DNA of 64,000 nt from Nodosilinea sp. FACHB-141 (GCF_014696135.1 NZ_JACJPP010000007.1:310001-374000); one strand, 5' to 3'. Numbered from the stretch's first letter, positions 36,672-45,151 are shown. Notes: a model not told the origin generated them from the letters alone. Translations and numbers: made by a program.

Positions 36672-36699
36672 TTGGAATTGTATTCGGTAACTTTAGATA
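36672..36699 (+). promoter_or_regulatory. Candidate sigma-70-type promoter of the 42-residue gene
   Basis: TTGGAA (36672-36677) and TAGATA (36694-36699) are 16 bases apart and about 22 bases before the ATG at 36722. GGAG lies between the -10 box and the ATG, eight bases from the start codon. Confidence 0.5.
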
Positions 36700-36721
36700 C
36701 AGAATTTTTGGAGTGTTCGCT

Positions 36722-36850
36722 ATGTTATCTACTCAAGAGCAGGCTCGGCAGCTATTGGCCCGTACCCGTCAGCAGCAGCAGCATCGCCGAGCCAACATGC
36801 TAGGACGTTCTACCCACGAAGTTTTGCCTTCCGAGAACCCTCAGGCCTAG
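36722..36850 (+). CDS. Small protein of 42 residues, unknown function
   Basis: The product begins MLSTQEQARQLLARTRQQQQ and ends LGRSTHEVLPSENPQA. It is basic, Gln/Arg-rich and probably helical. Support for a real gene: GGAG eight bases before the ATG, a plausible promoter just upstream, and an intrinsic terminator about 180 bases downstream. A longer frame from 36620 exists, but its extra residues look non-coding. I recall similar short cyanobacterial proteins but no function. Confidence 0.6.
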   Translation: MLSTQEQARQLLARTRQQQQHRRANMLGRSTHEVLPSENPQA

Positions 36851-37178
36851 GCTGAAATTGTCAGCTTCGACAGCTGGGTCATTGAGTAGGTTGACCACTT
36901 AGTCCGGTGTCACTCAGCAGGGACTTGGGCTAACTTAACCGCTCATTAACCCCAGCGATCGCCCCCACAACCATGATGAAAGTGAACCAACCATGCATTT
37001 CTGCAATGCGGTTCGCACCTGACTCATATCTAGACCCAGCGATCGCTGGGTCTTTTTTATGCTTAAAGCTGCTTGAAATCACAGATCTGGGTTTCACCTC
37101 CAGGCGGTACCAGCCGCACGACGTTCCCTCATCTCCCTTAAGATCAGGTCTTCCAGACCTAATTCGCGCCCGCTGTTA
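36851..37178. other. Long 3' region, possible small RNA
   Basis: After the 42-residue gene come about 180 bases without a gene-like frame, ending in the terminator at 37033-37057. The stretch could be a long 3' untranslated region or a separate small RNA. From 37058 to 37178 I see only the presumed promoter of the TVP38 gene. Confidence 0.4.
37033..37057 (+). terminator. Intrinsic terminator with HIP1 core
   Basis: The perfect palindrome GACCCAGCGATCGCTGGGTC (37033-37052) is followed by TTTTTT. GCGATCGC forms the centre of the hairpin. Confidence 0.92.
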
Positions 37179-37931
37179 GTGAGAGTGTTTCGCTTTATGT
37201 TCTGGTTGAGTATTGCGTTAGCGAGTGCCCCGGCAGCCCTCGCTCTGGCTCAGGGATCCGGGGCAGACCCGTTGTTTTTCGCGTCGCTTCAGCAGCAGCT
37301 GGTGCAGGCACTGGCCTGGATTGACGGTCTAGGGGCGATCGCACCCCTAGTCTTCATCCTGCTCTACGTCGTGATTACCGTTGCCTTTGTGCCCGCCTCA
37401 ATCGTGACCCTGGGGGCCGGCGTGGTGTTTGGGGTGCTCAAAGGCTCGGCCCTGGTGTTTGTGGGGGCTATGCTGGGGGCCACGGCGGCGTTTTTGGTAG
37501 GCCGCTACGTAGCGCGGGGCTGGGTAGCCAGCAAAATCGCCAATAACCCTCGCTTTCGGGCCGTCGACGATGCGATCGCCAGGGATGGCCGCAAGATCAT
37601 CTTGCTGCTGCGGCTGTCACCGGGGTTTCCCTTCAACCTGCTCAACTACTCCCTAGGGATAAGCCAAATTTCCCTCAAAGACTACGTGGTGGGTACGGTA
37701 GGCATTTTGCCTGGCACAATCATGTACGTCTACCTAGGGTCGCTGGTAGGCAACCTGGCCACCCTAGGAGCCGACAGCAGCCAACCCCCCGTAGCCGCCA
37801 CAGTGCAATGGATCCTTCGCATTGTGGGCCTAGTGGCCACGGTAGCAGTGACGCTCTACGTCACCCGCATCGCTCGCCGTGCCCTCAACGAAGCCATCCC
37901 CGAAGACTCCCCTTCTCCAGAAAACCCTTAG
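37179..37931 (+). CDS. TVP38/TMEM64 (DedA-related) membrane protein
   Basis: This 250-residue protein has a signal-like first segment (FWLSIALASAPAALALA) and four to five membrane segments. The VTT/SNARE-associated motif region is present: FVPASIVTLGAGVVFGVLKG, GAMLGATAAFLVGRY, LRLSPGFPFNLLNYSLG and GTVGILPGTIMYVYLG. Eukaryotic relatives (TMEM41B/VMP1) are lipid scramblases; the bacterial role is thought to concern membrane lipids. The start is GTG at 37179. A C-rich low-complexity stretch separates it from the next gene. Confidence 0.92.
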   Translation: MRVFRFMFWLSIALASAPAALALAQGSGADPLFFASLQQQLVQALAWIDGLGAIAPLVFILLYVVITVAFVPASIVTLGAGVVFGVLKGSALVFVGAMLGATAAFLVGRYVARGWVASKIANNPRFRAVDDAIARDGRKIILLLRLSPGFPFNLLNYSLGISQISLKDYVVGTVGILPGTIMYVYLGSLVGNLATLGADSSQPPVAATVQWILRIVGLVATVAVTLYVTRIARRALNEAIPEDSPSPENP

Positions 37932-38031
37932 TTAGCCCCACCCCCTCACCCTCCCACTCCCTACCCCTTACCCTCCCACTCCCCACCCCCCGGTCCGCTA
38001 TGCTGGTCTACGGTGTTTCGGGTCTAGACGC

Positions 38032-39660
38032 ATGCCCACGGCAATCAACCCGATGAGTTGGCTAGGCCGTCTGGTCTGGGGAATCGTGCTAGCGCTGGCG
38101 CTGCATGGGGCCATGGTAGGGCCGGGATTGGCCCAGACTGTCGACACCGAGCCGGTATTTCTAGACGGCCTTTTTCTATTTGAGGTACCCGCGGCCGGGG
38201 ATCTCACTGCGGTAGAGCGGGCCCTGGCTATTGAGATCAACCTGGAATCGCTGATCGAAAATGCCAACCCGGTGCTGGTGCGCACCGAAACCCGCAGCAC
38301 TGGGGAAACAGGGGGGAGTAACACAGTTATTTTCGCGGGCGATCGCTACATCATGACGGTCACCAGCGCCGATGTCGGCGTGGGTGGAGCCAGCACACCC
38401 CAGGTGCAGGCTGATCGCTGGGCAGATGCCCTGGCTGTTGCCCTCACTCAGGCGCGTGCCGAGCGTCAGTCAGGCTTTTTGACCCAGGCGCTAGTCAAAG
38501 CTCTGGCCGCCCTGGCTGCTGCTCTGGTGCTGCATCTGCTGACGGGGTGGCTGTGGCACCGCTGGCTCAAGCCGCTGCTTGAACGCCTATCCTTTTGGCC
38601 CACCGATTCAGAGCACCACAGCACGGGGCTGAAGCTGTTGTTTCGGCTAACGCTGGTGCTAGTGCGTGGGACGGTGTGGTTTACGGCGGTGAGCTACATT
38701 GCCAAGCTGTTTCCCCTCACGCGCCGGGTGAGCTACCGAGTGTCGAGTAGTTTGCAGGAGGGCCTGTTTGACCGCAGCCTGCTGCTGGGCAGCCGCTCCT
38801 ACTCACTGTTTGATTTGCTGATGGTCATGGCCACCCTGCTGGCATTGGTGGTGATTGCCAGCACCTTGACCAATCTGATGCGATCGCGCGTTCTGCAGGT
38901 CACCGGCATTAGCCTGGCCGCCCAAGAAGCGATCTCGGTGCTCTCGAAATACACCCTAATTTTGCTGGGCACCGTGGTGGTGCTTCAGCTTTGGGGCATC
39001 GATCTCAGCTCCATTGCCCTGATCGCTAGTGGTCTTGGTATTGGAGTGGGCCTGGGCCTGCAAGGGCTAGTTAAAGACTTTGTCAGTGGTCTCGTGCTCG
39101 TGTTTGAGCGCCCGGTGCAGGTGGGTGACTTTGTTGATTTTGGTCAGGTCAAAGGCACTGTTGCCCGCATTGGCTCGCGCAGCACCGAAATTCGCACCCT
39201 TGACCATGTCTCGATCATCGTGCCCAACTCCCGTTTTTTAGATTCAGAGGTGATCAACTGGAGCCACGGCAACCCCGTATCGCGCATTCGCCTGCCGGTG
39301 GGGGTGTCTTACAGCGCTGACCCTCAGCAAGTCAAAATTGCCCTGCTCGAAGCCAGCCAAAAAAATCAGGAAATTTTGACGGCTCCTGCCCCCCAGGTAT
39401 TTTTCCTAGGCTTTGGTGACAGCGCCCTCAACTTTGAGCTACTGGTATGGATTGCTCAGCCTAGCCGCCAGCTGGTGATCAAAAGCGATCTGTACTTTGT
39501 GATTGAGGCTAGCCTACGCCACCACGACATTGAGGTGCCGTTTCCCCAGCGCGATCTGCACATTCGTTCGGGGTACCTGCCCATGTCCCGCCCATCGGAA
39601 GCACAGGAATATTTGGACCAGGCGGGCAACGAGTCAGCCCGTAGGTCAGAAGAGGCCTAG
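38032..39660 (+). CDS. Small-conductance mechanosensitive channel family protein (MscS)
   Basis: This is a 542-residue membrane protein. A signal peptide (LVWGIVLALALHGAMVGPGLAQ) leads into a periplasmic domain of about 110 residues. Five or so membrane segments follow, with the pore helix and MscS core: IDLSSIALIASGLGIGVGLG, LQGLVKDFVSGLVLVFERPV, QVGDFVDFGQVKGTVARIG, and HVSIIVPNSRFLDSEVINWSH split across the beta domain. It opens on membrane tension to release solutes. The N-terminal periplasmic domain makes it longer than E. coli MscS. The start is ATG 38032. Confidence 0.94.
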   Translation: MPTAINPMSWLGRLVWGIVLALALHGAMVGPGLAQTVDTEPVFLDGLFLFEVPAAGDLTAVERALAIEINLESLIENANPVLVRTETRSTGETGGSNTVIFAGDRYIMTVTSADVGVGGASTPQVQADRWADALAVALTQARAERQSGFLTQALVKALAALAAALVLHLLTGWLWHRWLKPLLERLSFWPTDSEHHSTGLKLLFRLTLVLVRGTVWFTAVSYIAKLFPLTRRVSYRVSSSLQEGLFDRSLLLGSRSYSLFDLLMVMATLLALVVIASTLTNLMRSRVLQVTGISLAAQEAISVLSKYTLILLGTVVVLQLWGIDLSSIALIASGLGIGVGLGLQGLVKDFVSGLVLVFERPVQVGDFVDFGQVKGTVARIGSRSTEIRTLDHVSIIVPNSRFLDSEVINWSHGNPVSRIRLPVGVSYSADPQQVKIALLEASQKNQEILTAPAPQVFFLGFGDSALNFELLVWIAQPSRQLVIKSDLYFVIEASLRHHDIEVPFPQRDLHIRSGYLPMSRPSEAQEYLDQAGNESARRSEEA

Positions 39661-40010
39661 CAACACCGTTGATTTCTGTAAGGCCAGACTGAGGCGGATC
39701 GTTCTCCTGGTGGTTATGACAATAGAGACCTAATGCTGAATGCTGGTTGGCGATCCTTAGTGGAGTAGGAAAAATAACGGTTTTTCTGGTAGAGGCGCCT
39801 CTTTTTAAGCTGAGACAATTGAATTTAGACCTAGCCTGATCAGGGCGAACCACAGCGCTTTGGAGGGCAGCAAAAAATAAGGAGCGCTTTAGGGAAAGTT
39901 AGCTAAAATTACAGCCGTATTTGCAGAGAAACCGGGGTTCTATACCCACACGTTCCCGAATTGGTCGCCTAACGGGTTTCTCGAGTGAGGAGTATAGGGA
40001 GCTAATTTCC
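39661..40010. other. 350-base intergenic region with inverted repeats
   Basis: No gene-like frame. GAGGCGCCTC followed by TTTTT near 39792-39806 is a weak candidate terminator for the MscS gene. GAGAAACC (39926-39933) is complementary to GGTTTCTC (39975-39982), enclosing a CG-rich loop just before the next gene. AGAAACC/GGTTTCT sequences also occur as dispersed repeats in cyanobacteria. GGGAG at about 39997 is the ribosome binding site for the gene at 40011. Confidence 0.5.
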
Positions 40011-41234
40011 ATGAAACCAGTCTGGCCCAACGTCCCCCTTAGCCGCTGGTCAAAGCGGCTGTTTAAGTCGCTTGCGCTGTTTATTACCTCGGTCTTTCTG
40101 GTCACTGGCCTATCGGTGCCAGGGTACGGTGCGGCTCAGCCCACAGCGCTAACGCCCAACACTGATGCCGAAGCTGGATTGGAAGTGTTGATGGCCCAGG
40201 AACCGAACACCTCGGGCAACGCCACCCTCTACTTTGAAACCTCTACCTTTACCATTAGCGTCTTTCCCAGGAATTCTCAAACCCTGCGGATGAATGTCTA
40301 CAACAGAGAAACTCGGCAGTCTGAACAACTCAATGCTCCTGTTACCCGCCGCGACGGAATTATCAGTAGCGACTGGATAAGCTATGACAGCTTTGGCTCG
40401 CGCGGAGGCCGCAACGTTGTCTACCGGGCTAGTGGCAACCTAAGAAACAACCAGGCCCGCCTCGAAATCGTTGAGGTCTCCACCAGTGCCATATTGCTGA
40501 GCCAAAACAGCACCAGCGTTCGAGACTTCTTCCTTCCCGGAGCTAACCCTAACCCTGGCCCTAACCCTAACCCTGGACAGGGCGACCTGCTCAACCGCAC
40601 GCTTGTGGGCTTTGATACCCAAAATCACTCGGTTCGGGTGTTTAACGACAACGGCGTAACCAAGCTGAATGTCTACAACAGAGTCTCTGGTCAGCCGCTG
40701 GTCAATGGTCTGACTGCCACCGCAGAAGCCACTGAGATTGCCCCCTACCGATGCTGGGTCAACTACTTTGGCGGTCAAAGTTATGGCGGTGCTGCGGCCC
40801 GCTACTTCGTTCGAGTCAGCGGTGATGGACAGGCACGGCTGGAGGTGATTGCCGCCAACGGCGGGGTGCTACTGTCAGAACCTAGAGTCAACTCTGCGCC
40901 TCTGATCACTAATATTCCCCAGGCCGATCGCCCCGCTTGTTTTGGCAGCGGCGCCACCGTGCCCGATGGGGCTGGCCTAGAGCCTTTTGTGGCTGCCGTC
41001 TTTGGTGGTGACAATGAACTCCAGCGGGTGCGCCAGGTGCTACCTAGTGGCAGCAGCCAGGGTGTAGGTGGTTTGACCTGCGTCATCAACCCTCGCTTTG
41101 AGGATGCGCCCCAGGGTCGATTTATCAGTGCGGCGGAGTGCAGCGATCGCAACGACGCCAGTGCGGTAGTCAATTTCTTGCGGGGCCGCGGGCTCAACTC
41201 TCGCTTGGTCTATCGCAACTTTAGATATCGCTAG
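40011..41234 (+). CDS. Secreted protein with two repeated beta domains
   Basis: This 407-residue protein has a signal peptide (FKSLALFITSVFLVTGLSVPGYGAA). Two homologous beta-rich domains follow, at about residues 60-170 and 195-300. They share the pattern TLYFETSTFTISVF/VGFDTQNHSVRVF, then LRMNVYNRETRQ/KLNVYNRVSGQ, then WISYDSFG/CWVNYFGG. They are joined by an NPNPGPNPNPGQ linker. The C-terminal ~80 residues carry Cys pairs. The start is ATG 40011 with GGGAG upstream; a frame from 39921 is longer but lacks support. Periplasmic or secreted; function unknown. Confidence 0.72.
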   Translation: MKPVWPNVPLSRWSKRLFKSLALFITSVFLVTGLSVPGYGAAQPTALTPNTDAEAGLEVLMAQEPNTSGNATLYFETSTFTISVFPRNSQTLRMNVYNRETRQSEQLNAPVTRRDGIISSDWISYDSFGSRGGRNVVYRASGNLRNNQARLEIVEVSTSAILLSQNSTSVRDFFLPGANPNPGPNPNPGQGDLLNRTLVGFDTQNHSVRVFNDNGVTKLNVYNRVSGQPLVNGLTATAEATEIAPYRCWVNYFGGQSYGGAAARYFVRVSGDGQARLEVIAANGGVLLSEPRVNSAPLITNIPQADRPACFGSGATVPDGAGLEPFVAAVFGGDNELQRVRQVLPSGSSQGVGGLTCVINPRFEDAPQGRFISAAECSDRNDASAVVNFLRGRGLNSRLVYRNFRYR

Positions 41235-41273
41235 AGCTGAGTAGCCGGAGTTCTCGGCCAGAAGTCGAAAAAC

Positions 41274-41317
41274 ACGCAAGAAAGGGGGAGACAAGGCTGT
41301 CTCCCCCTTTCTTGCGT
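41274..41317. terminator. Strong bidirectional terminator hairpin
   Basis: A 20-base stem (41274-41293 with 41298-41317) with a four-base loop AGGC lies between the convergent secreted-protein gene and thyX. The core reads AAAGGGGGAGACA/TGTCTCCCCCTTT. Confidence 0.88.
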
Positions 41318-41325
41318 CATGGACT

Positions 41326-42048
41326 TTACGGGGCTAAGCGGGCCTTTTTGAGGCGGTTCTCTTCATACCAAGCGGCGATCGCCGGTACCCAAGCGGCAAA
41401 GTGGGGCCAGATCTCTTCGCACATCTTCTGCGCCTCGAGTTGGGCGTCGGCCTTCCAGCGTAGGTCGAGCAGGTGCATTACCGATCGCACATTGGCCGAC
41501 ATCACCCAGTGCTGACGAATATCAAAGGGAATCAGCCCCCGAGCGTGCTCTTCGGCAAAGCCCTGGTCAATACGGGTCTTGTAGCGACGGCTGGCTTCCA
41601 GGCACCAGTCAACATCCTGCTGGCGAGCTTCAGGGGTGTATTCGTACTTCTTGCCCTGGCGATCGGTGTAGTAGCCCAGGGGTCGCAGGTAGAAGACTTC
41701 TTCCACCTCGCGTTTGCCGTCTACCACGTCGAGAATGCGCTGCCCGGTATATCGAAAACTCTGTACATCGAACGAAACGCCGACCCGATGAGTACGGATC
41801 TGCTGCATGGTGCTGTGGGGAAACCAGCCGACGTTAAACACAATCTGCGGGTGCTCTAGTGGGCCGTAGTGACCCCGTCCGCCCTTGAGCAGACTGGTGA
41901 CTAAGATTTCGCCGCAGCGCTCCTCGCTGGGCCATTGCGCGCGATCGTGCGCCACAAAGCCCTCAGCGTAGTCTTGGTGCATGGCGGCATACATGGTCTG
42001 TTGAGGGTTTGGGGTCTGGGAAATGACCTCAACGGTGAAGCGATCCAT
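41326..42048 (-). CDS. thyX: FAD-dependent thymidylate synthase
   Basis: ThyX methylates dUMP to dTMP using methylene-tetrahydrofolate and FAD/NADPH, replacing ThyA. The 240-residue protein carries the signature RTHRVGVSFDVQSFR at residues 85-99 (variant of RHRxxSxNxxSxR), with LEHPQIVFNVGW before it and MSANVRSVMHLLDLRWKADAQ later. Length is normal. It starts at the ATG at 42048 and overlaps nothing. It lies just downstream of the 42067-43149 gene (18 bases), so co-transcription is likely. Confidence 0.96.
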   Translation of the reverse strand: MDRFTVEVISQTPNPQQTMYAAMHQDYAEGFVAHDRAQWPSEERCGEILVTSLLKGGRGHYGPLEHPQIVFNVGWFPHSTMQQIRTHRVGVSFDVQSFRYTGQRILDVVDGKREVEEVFYLRPLGYYTDRQGKKYEYTPEARQQDVDWCLEASRRYKTRIDQGFAEEHARGLIPFDIRQHWVMSANVRSVMHLLDLRWKADAQLEAQKMCEEIWPHFAAWVPAIAAWYEENRLKKARLAP

Positions 42049-42066
42049 AGCGCAGATTTCTAGAGT

Positions 42067-43149
42067 TTAAATGTCTAAGTATTCCACGTATTCAACAGTG
42101 CGCCGTCCCTTGGGAGCAGATTCAGACGCACGAGTCGGTGTGGTGGTAGATGCCTCTGGCGTTTTTTCTAAGGCGCTACTTGAATGCTGCTCCAGGCCGA
42201 TTTGCTCTGGTGATGCTTCCAAATGCCCCAATTCTGAGGGCTTGAGAGATTCTGAAATGTCTGGTGCTGCAACAAACTGCGGCTCTAATTCTGGCTGTTT
42301 CAGCTCGGCAGCGTCGGATGCAAAGTCTACAACGAAGGCAGCGGAGGAACTTGGCGGTAGTGGTTTGGCCGATCGCAGTAAGCTCTGCCCCTCTTCTAGG
42401 GCCGATCGCACGATCGCATCGCTCTCTTGGCCCAGCCGGATTTGAAAGCAGTCGAGCAGGTGCGATCGCACCGACATTCCCACCAGATACTCTTCATTGC
42501 CCTGGGCCAGGCGTACCAACCGTCGTACGGCCACCAGACGCTTTAGCGGGTCAGGGTGGCTCAGCAGACCCAAATTGTGATCCACCTGAGTTACGGGGGC
42601 AGCATCCCACAAATCATCGCTGCGCTCGGTCGAACGAGACGATCGCAGCAGTGCCCCCACCGCAAACAGTGCTAGCGCTCCCTGTCCGGTGAGCAGCAGC
42701 GCCATCAGCAGCGAGTGGGTATTGTGCCACAGGGCGGTAAAGGTATAAGTGCTAACTCCCGTGACCAAACCCAACATCAACGCCTGCTGCTGTGGGGTAG
42801 ACGGCAGCGGTAGCCCCTGCTGAAGACGCTGCATCAACCCCTTGCGCTGACGCGGCGAGAGCTGCAAAATCTGTTGATAGGCCACCAGCCCGATCCCCGC
42901 CGAGATGACCAAGGCACCGTTGACCAGGCCCAGGGCCAAGCTACCCAAGCCCAAGCCCCACATCTGAGGATGCTTGAGCAGCAGCGATCGCCCCTCAGCG
43001 CTGTTTTTCGACCACGGCAGCGACAGCCGCCACCCCTGACGCAGAAGCGCTGACCTAGGGCGCGGCGACGGCGGCGGTGAAACATTTAGAGCGGGTCGAG
43101 AAATAACGGGAGAAACCACGGGAAGCTTGTTGTAGGCGTGATGAACCAA
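42067..43149 (-). CDS. Conserved cyanobacterial membrane protein, ARM-fold-like
   Basis: This 360-residue protein has four hydrophobic segments between residues about 65 and 170 (GLGLGSLALGLVNGALVISA, LLMALLLTGQGALALFAVGA). A helical, repeat-like domain follows (LLSHPDPLKRLVAVRRLVRLAQG, a HEAT/ARM-like helix pair), then a disordered acidic region, ending in VEYVEYLDI. Cyanobacterial homologues are sometimes annotated as armadillo-type fold proteins. Function unknown. It is upstream of thyX in a likely operon, though no functional link is obvious. Confidence 0.68.
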   Translation of the reverse strand: MVHHAYNKLPVVSPVISRPALNVSPPPSPRPRSALLRQGWRLSLPWSKNSAEGRSLLLKHPQMWGLGLGSLALGLVNGALVISAGIGLVAYQQILQLSPRQRKGLMQRLQQGLPLPSTPQQQALMLGLVTGVSTYTFTALWHNTHSLLMALLLTGQGALALFAVGALLRSSRSTERSDDLWDAAPVTQVDHNLGLLSHPDPLKRLVAVRRLVRLAQGNEEYLVGMSVRSHLLDCFQIRLGQESDAIVRSALEEGQSLLRSAKPLPPSSSAAFVVDFASDAAELKQPELEPQFVAAPDISESLKPSELGHLEASPEQIGLEQHSSSALEKTPEASTTTPTRASESAPKGRRTVEYVEYLDI

Positions 43150-43287
43150 GGCTTAGCATAGCCTGCCCCCCTATCTTAGGCTCCTTTTCGCAGGAAAACT
43201 AAAAGCTCCAGCCCTCGAAATTATCTAATAATTGCCGACAGCTAACCCTCTCCCTCTCCCTCCTTACCTCCCTTATCTCCCCCACCT

Positions 43288-44373
43288 CTAAGCCACACAG
43301 ATACCGTACTGAGGCAGCAAATCATGGATGACATAAAAGTGGTGAGCTCGCAGCGCATCGTGAAAAAGCTTCCAGTTGCTGTCTAAAAACTGGGGCGAGT
43401 AGGGCAGGCGAGACTCTATGCGATGGCCTAAGGCCGGTCTTTGACCATCGCCCTCGCCGACAATACCCAAAGCCTTGTGTTTCCACGAGCCGTAGCCATT
43501 AGCGATATAGCTCACCTGGGCAGGGCCAAAGCTAAAGGAACCCTGGGCAATGTGGTCTATCCACTGGCGGTGACGACAGTCGCCCTCTCCTAGAGTGGTT
43601 TCAAACAGCATCGCGATTTTGTCCTTGTCGGCCGCTGGCAGCCCTGGCACATCGGCATCGGCATTCCCCAATCGGTAGCGCTGCATGGCTTTGCAGAGTT
43701 CATTAGCCGCTGCCAGATAGTCTTTGGGGTTGTCGCGGCTGATTTTTTCGCCCCGACCGTTGGTGTAGCCCCAGCGCAGGTAAGGTTTATCGGGGTTGCT
43801 CAGCACCGTGCCGTGGCCCAAAGGCAGCGCTCCGCCAATGAAAAAGCCCTTGAGTCGATTCATCAAGCTTTGATCGGGCCTGTCGTTGCCGTCAACCAGG
43901 TCACGGGCGCTGTTGATTTCGTGGCTGACCCCCGCAAAGCCCTGGTGAGCCCAGGTATCGGCAAACACGTGCAGGGTAATGCCCAGGCGGTGCAAACCAT
44001 AGCTGCGGTAGCGCTGCTCAATACACTCACGCACCATGGTTTGGGCGACGGGGCTATTGGGTCGGCAGATCAGTTTTTCAATAAAGGTGCCCGGTGGGTC
44101 TTGGCCAGCCGGTAGACCGCCGTTGCCCGGCAAAAAGTGAAAAGGGATCCACACCTTGCAATTCGCCAGTTCTTTGAAGTTGCGGTAGTCGAGCATTTTG
44201 TGGGCCGAGCTGATGCGATCGAACATCGCGCCGTTGTCGAAGCGAATCAGCCCCGCTTGGGTAGAGTCGTCAACATACTGAGCGCTGTGGGCCACAATGT
44301 CGGCCTCTTGGTGCTCAAAACCGGCCAACCGGGCGCACACGTAGGTAACCCCGTGGTGAAAATCAATTTGCAT
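43288..44373 (-). CDS. DUF6765 family protein
   Basis: This is a 361-residue soluble protein starting MQIDFHHGVTYVCARLAGF. It has EADIVAHSAQYVDDSTQAG, WIPFHFLPGN, GITLHVFADTWAHQGFAGV and a C-terminal HAFYVIHDLL-like stretch (LRAHHFYVIHDLLPQYG). The regular His and Asp placements (HH, HSAQYVDD, HVFADTWAHQ) recall zinc-dependent phospholipase C/S1-P1 nuclease folds, so a metal-dependent hydrolase is a reasonable inference. No activity is established that I know of. No signal peptide. It is transcribed alone. Confidence 0.75.
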   Translation of the reverse strand: MQIDFHHGVTYVCARLAGFEHQEADIVAHSAQYVDDSTQAGLIRFDNGAMFDRISSAHKMLDYRNFKELANCKVWIPFHFLPGNGGLPAGQDPPGTFIEKLICRPNSPVAQTMVRECIEQRYRSYGLHRLGITLHVFADTWAHQGFAGVSHEINSARDLVDGNDRPDQSLMNRLKGFFIGGALPLGHGTVLSNPDKPYLRWGYTNGRGEKISRDNPKDYLAAANELCKAMQRYRLGNADADVPGLPAADKDKIAMLFETTLGEGDCRHRQWIDHIAQGSFSFGPAQVSYIANGYGSWKHKALGIVGEGDGQRPALGHRIESRLPYSPQFLDSNWKLFHDALRAHHFYVIHDLLPQYGICVA

Positions 44374-44465
44374 AACACTGCACGGCTAGCGGCGATCGAA
44401 GGGCAATACATCCCAAAACCCAGGGTATGGGTTAGTGTGCCCTGCCAGCGTTAAGCATTGTGATG

Positions 44466-44565
44466 TGGGGTCTAAGGGTTTCAGGTTTAGGGTTCAGGGA
44501 GTAAGAGTTGCGATCGAGGTTACGCCCTAACCCTTATACCTTGCACCCTGAACCTTTTATCCTCT
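44466..44565. repeat. GGTTTAGGG-type intergenic repeat with complementary arms
   Basis: GGGTCTAAGGGTTTCAGG and TTTAGGGTTCAGGG are followed, after a spacer with GCGATCG, by CCCTAACCC and CACCCTGAACC. The two halves are therefore imperfectly complementary. Related sequences occur at 1378-1440 and 49110-49180. Confidence 0.55.
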
Positions 44566-44566
44566 C

Positions 44567-45151
44567 TTAGTTGACTTGGGGAGTCGCGCTGGTGGCTTGC
44601 GATCGCGCAAACGACTGGTGAATCGCATTCAACACCGGGTCGATATCGTCGGTGGTGTCGCCGTAGTAGCTGGTAATGGTGGCGGTTGCGGTAGGGTAGC
44701 CCACGTAGGTGATGAATGCGTTGGGCAACGCATCAGGAATGCCGCTAATCCAGAGGCGCACGGCGGTGACTCCGTCGATGGTGACGGCATCGTAGCGGGT
44801 GACGGTGTAGCCATTGGCGCGCAAAGACTCTAGCGACTCGCCCACGACCTCGCGGGGAGGTGCCTCCTGCCAGGTGACCTCGGTGCGCATGGCGGGCAGG
44901 CTGCCGCTGGCTCCGGCGCTATCAGCGACGAGTTGGGGGGCATCGGCTTGCTCACTCACCTGCCACCCGGCCGGAAACGCAATAGAGAATAAATCTGCGT
45001 AGCTGGCGGTTTCTAAAACCGGGGGAGCCTCGGCGGCGGGGGCGGCCTCAGCCGCTACCAGTTGGTCTGGAGCCTGCGCCAGGGCAGGAGATAGGCCAAC
45101 GGTCAGGGCCGCTGCTCCTAGTATTAAGGCCCAGGTTTTAAGTTGTCCCAT
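44567..45151 (-). CDS. Exported hypothetical protein (PsbP/lipoprotein-like fold possible)
   Basis: This 194-residue protein has a signal peptide (WALILGAAALTVGLSPALAQ), an Ala/Glu linker, then a mixed alpha/beta domain: LFSIAFPAGWQVSEQAD, RTEVTWQEAPPREVVGESLE, GYTVTRYDAVTIDGVTAVRLW and a C-terminal helix IDPVLNAIHQSFAR. The arrangement resembles PsbP-like folds, but this is only an impression. The start is ATG 45151 with GGGAG eight bases upstream; a longer frame from 45181 is less likely. Confidence 0.65.
   Translation of the reverse strand: MGQLKTWALILGAAALTVGLSPALAQAPDQLVAAEAAPAAEAPPVLETASYADLFSIAFPAGWQVSEQADAPQLVADSAGASGSLPAMRTEVTWQEAPPREVVGESLESLRANGYTVTRYDAVTIDGVTAVRLWISGIPDALPNAFITYVGYPTATATITSYYGDTTDDIDPVLNAIHQSFARSQATSATPQVN

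Noticed and set aside
37931..38000. C-rich direct repeats (CCCTCCCACTCCC) between the TVP38 and MscS genes
   Set aside because: Low-complexity slippage sequence with no structure or gene; not a regulatory array that I can support.
40545..40580. Telomere-like CTAACCCTAACCC repeats
   Set aside because: They encode the in-frame NPNPGPNPNPG linker of a secreted protein; the period follows the codons and there is no chromosome end.
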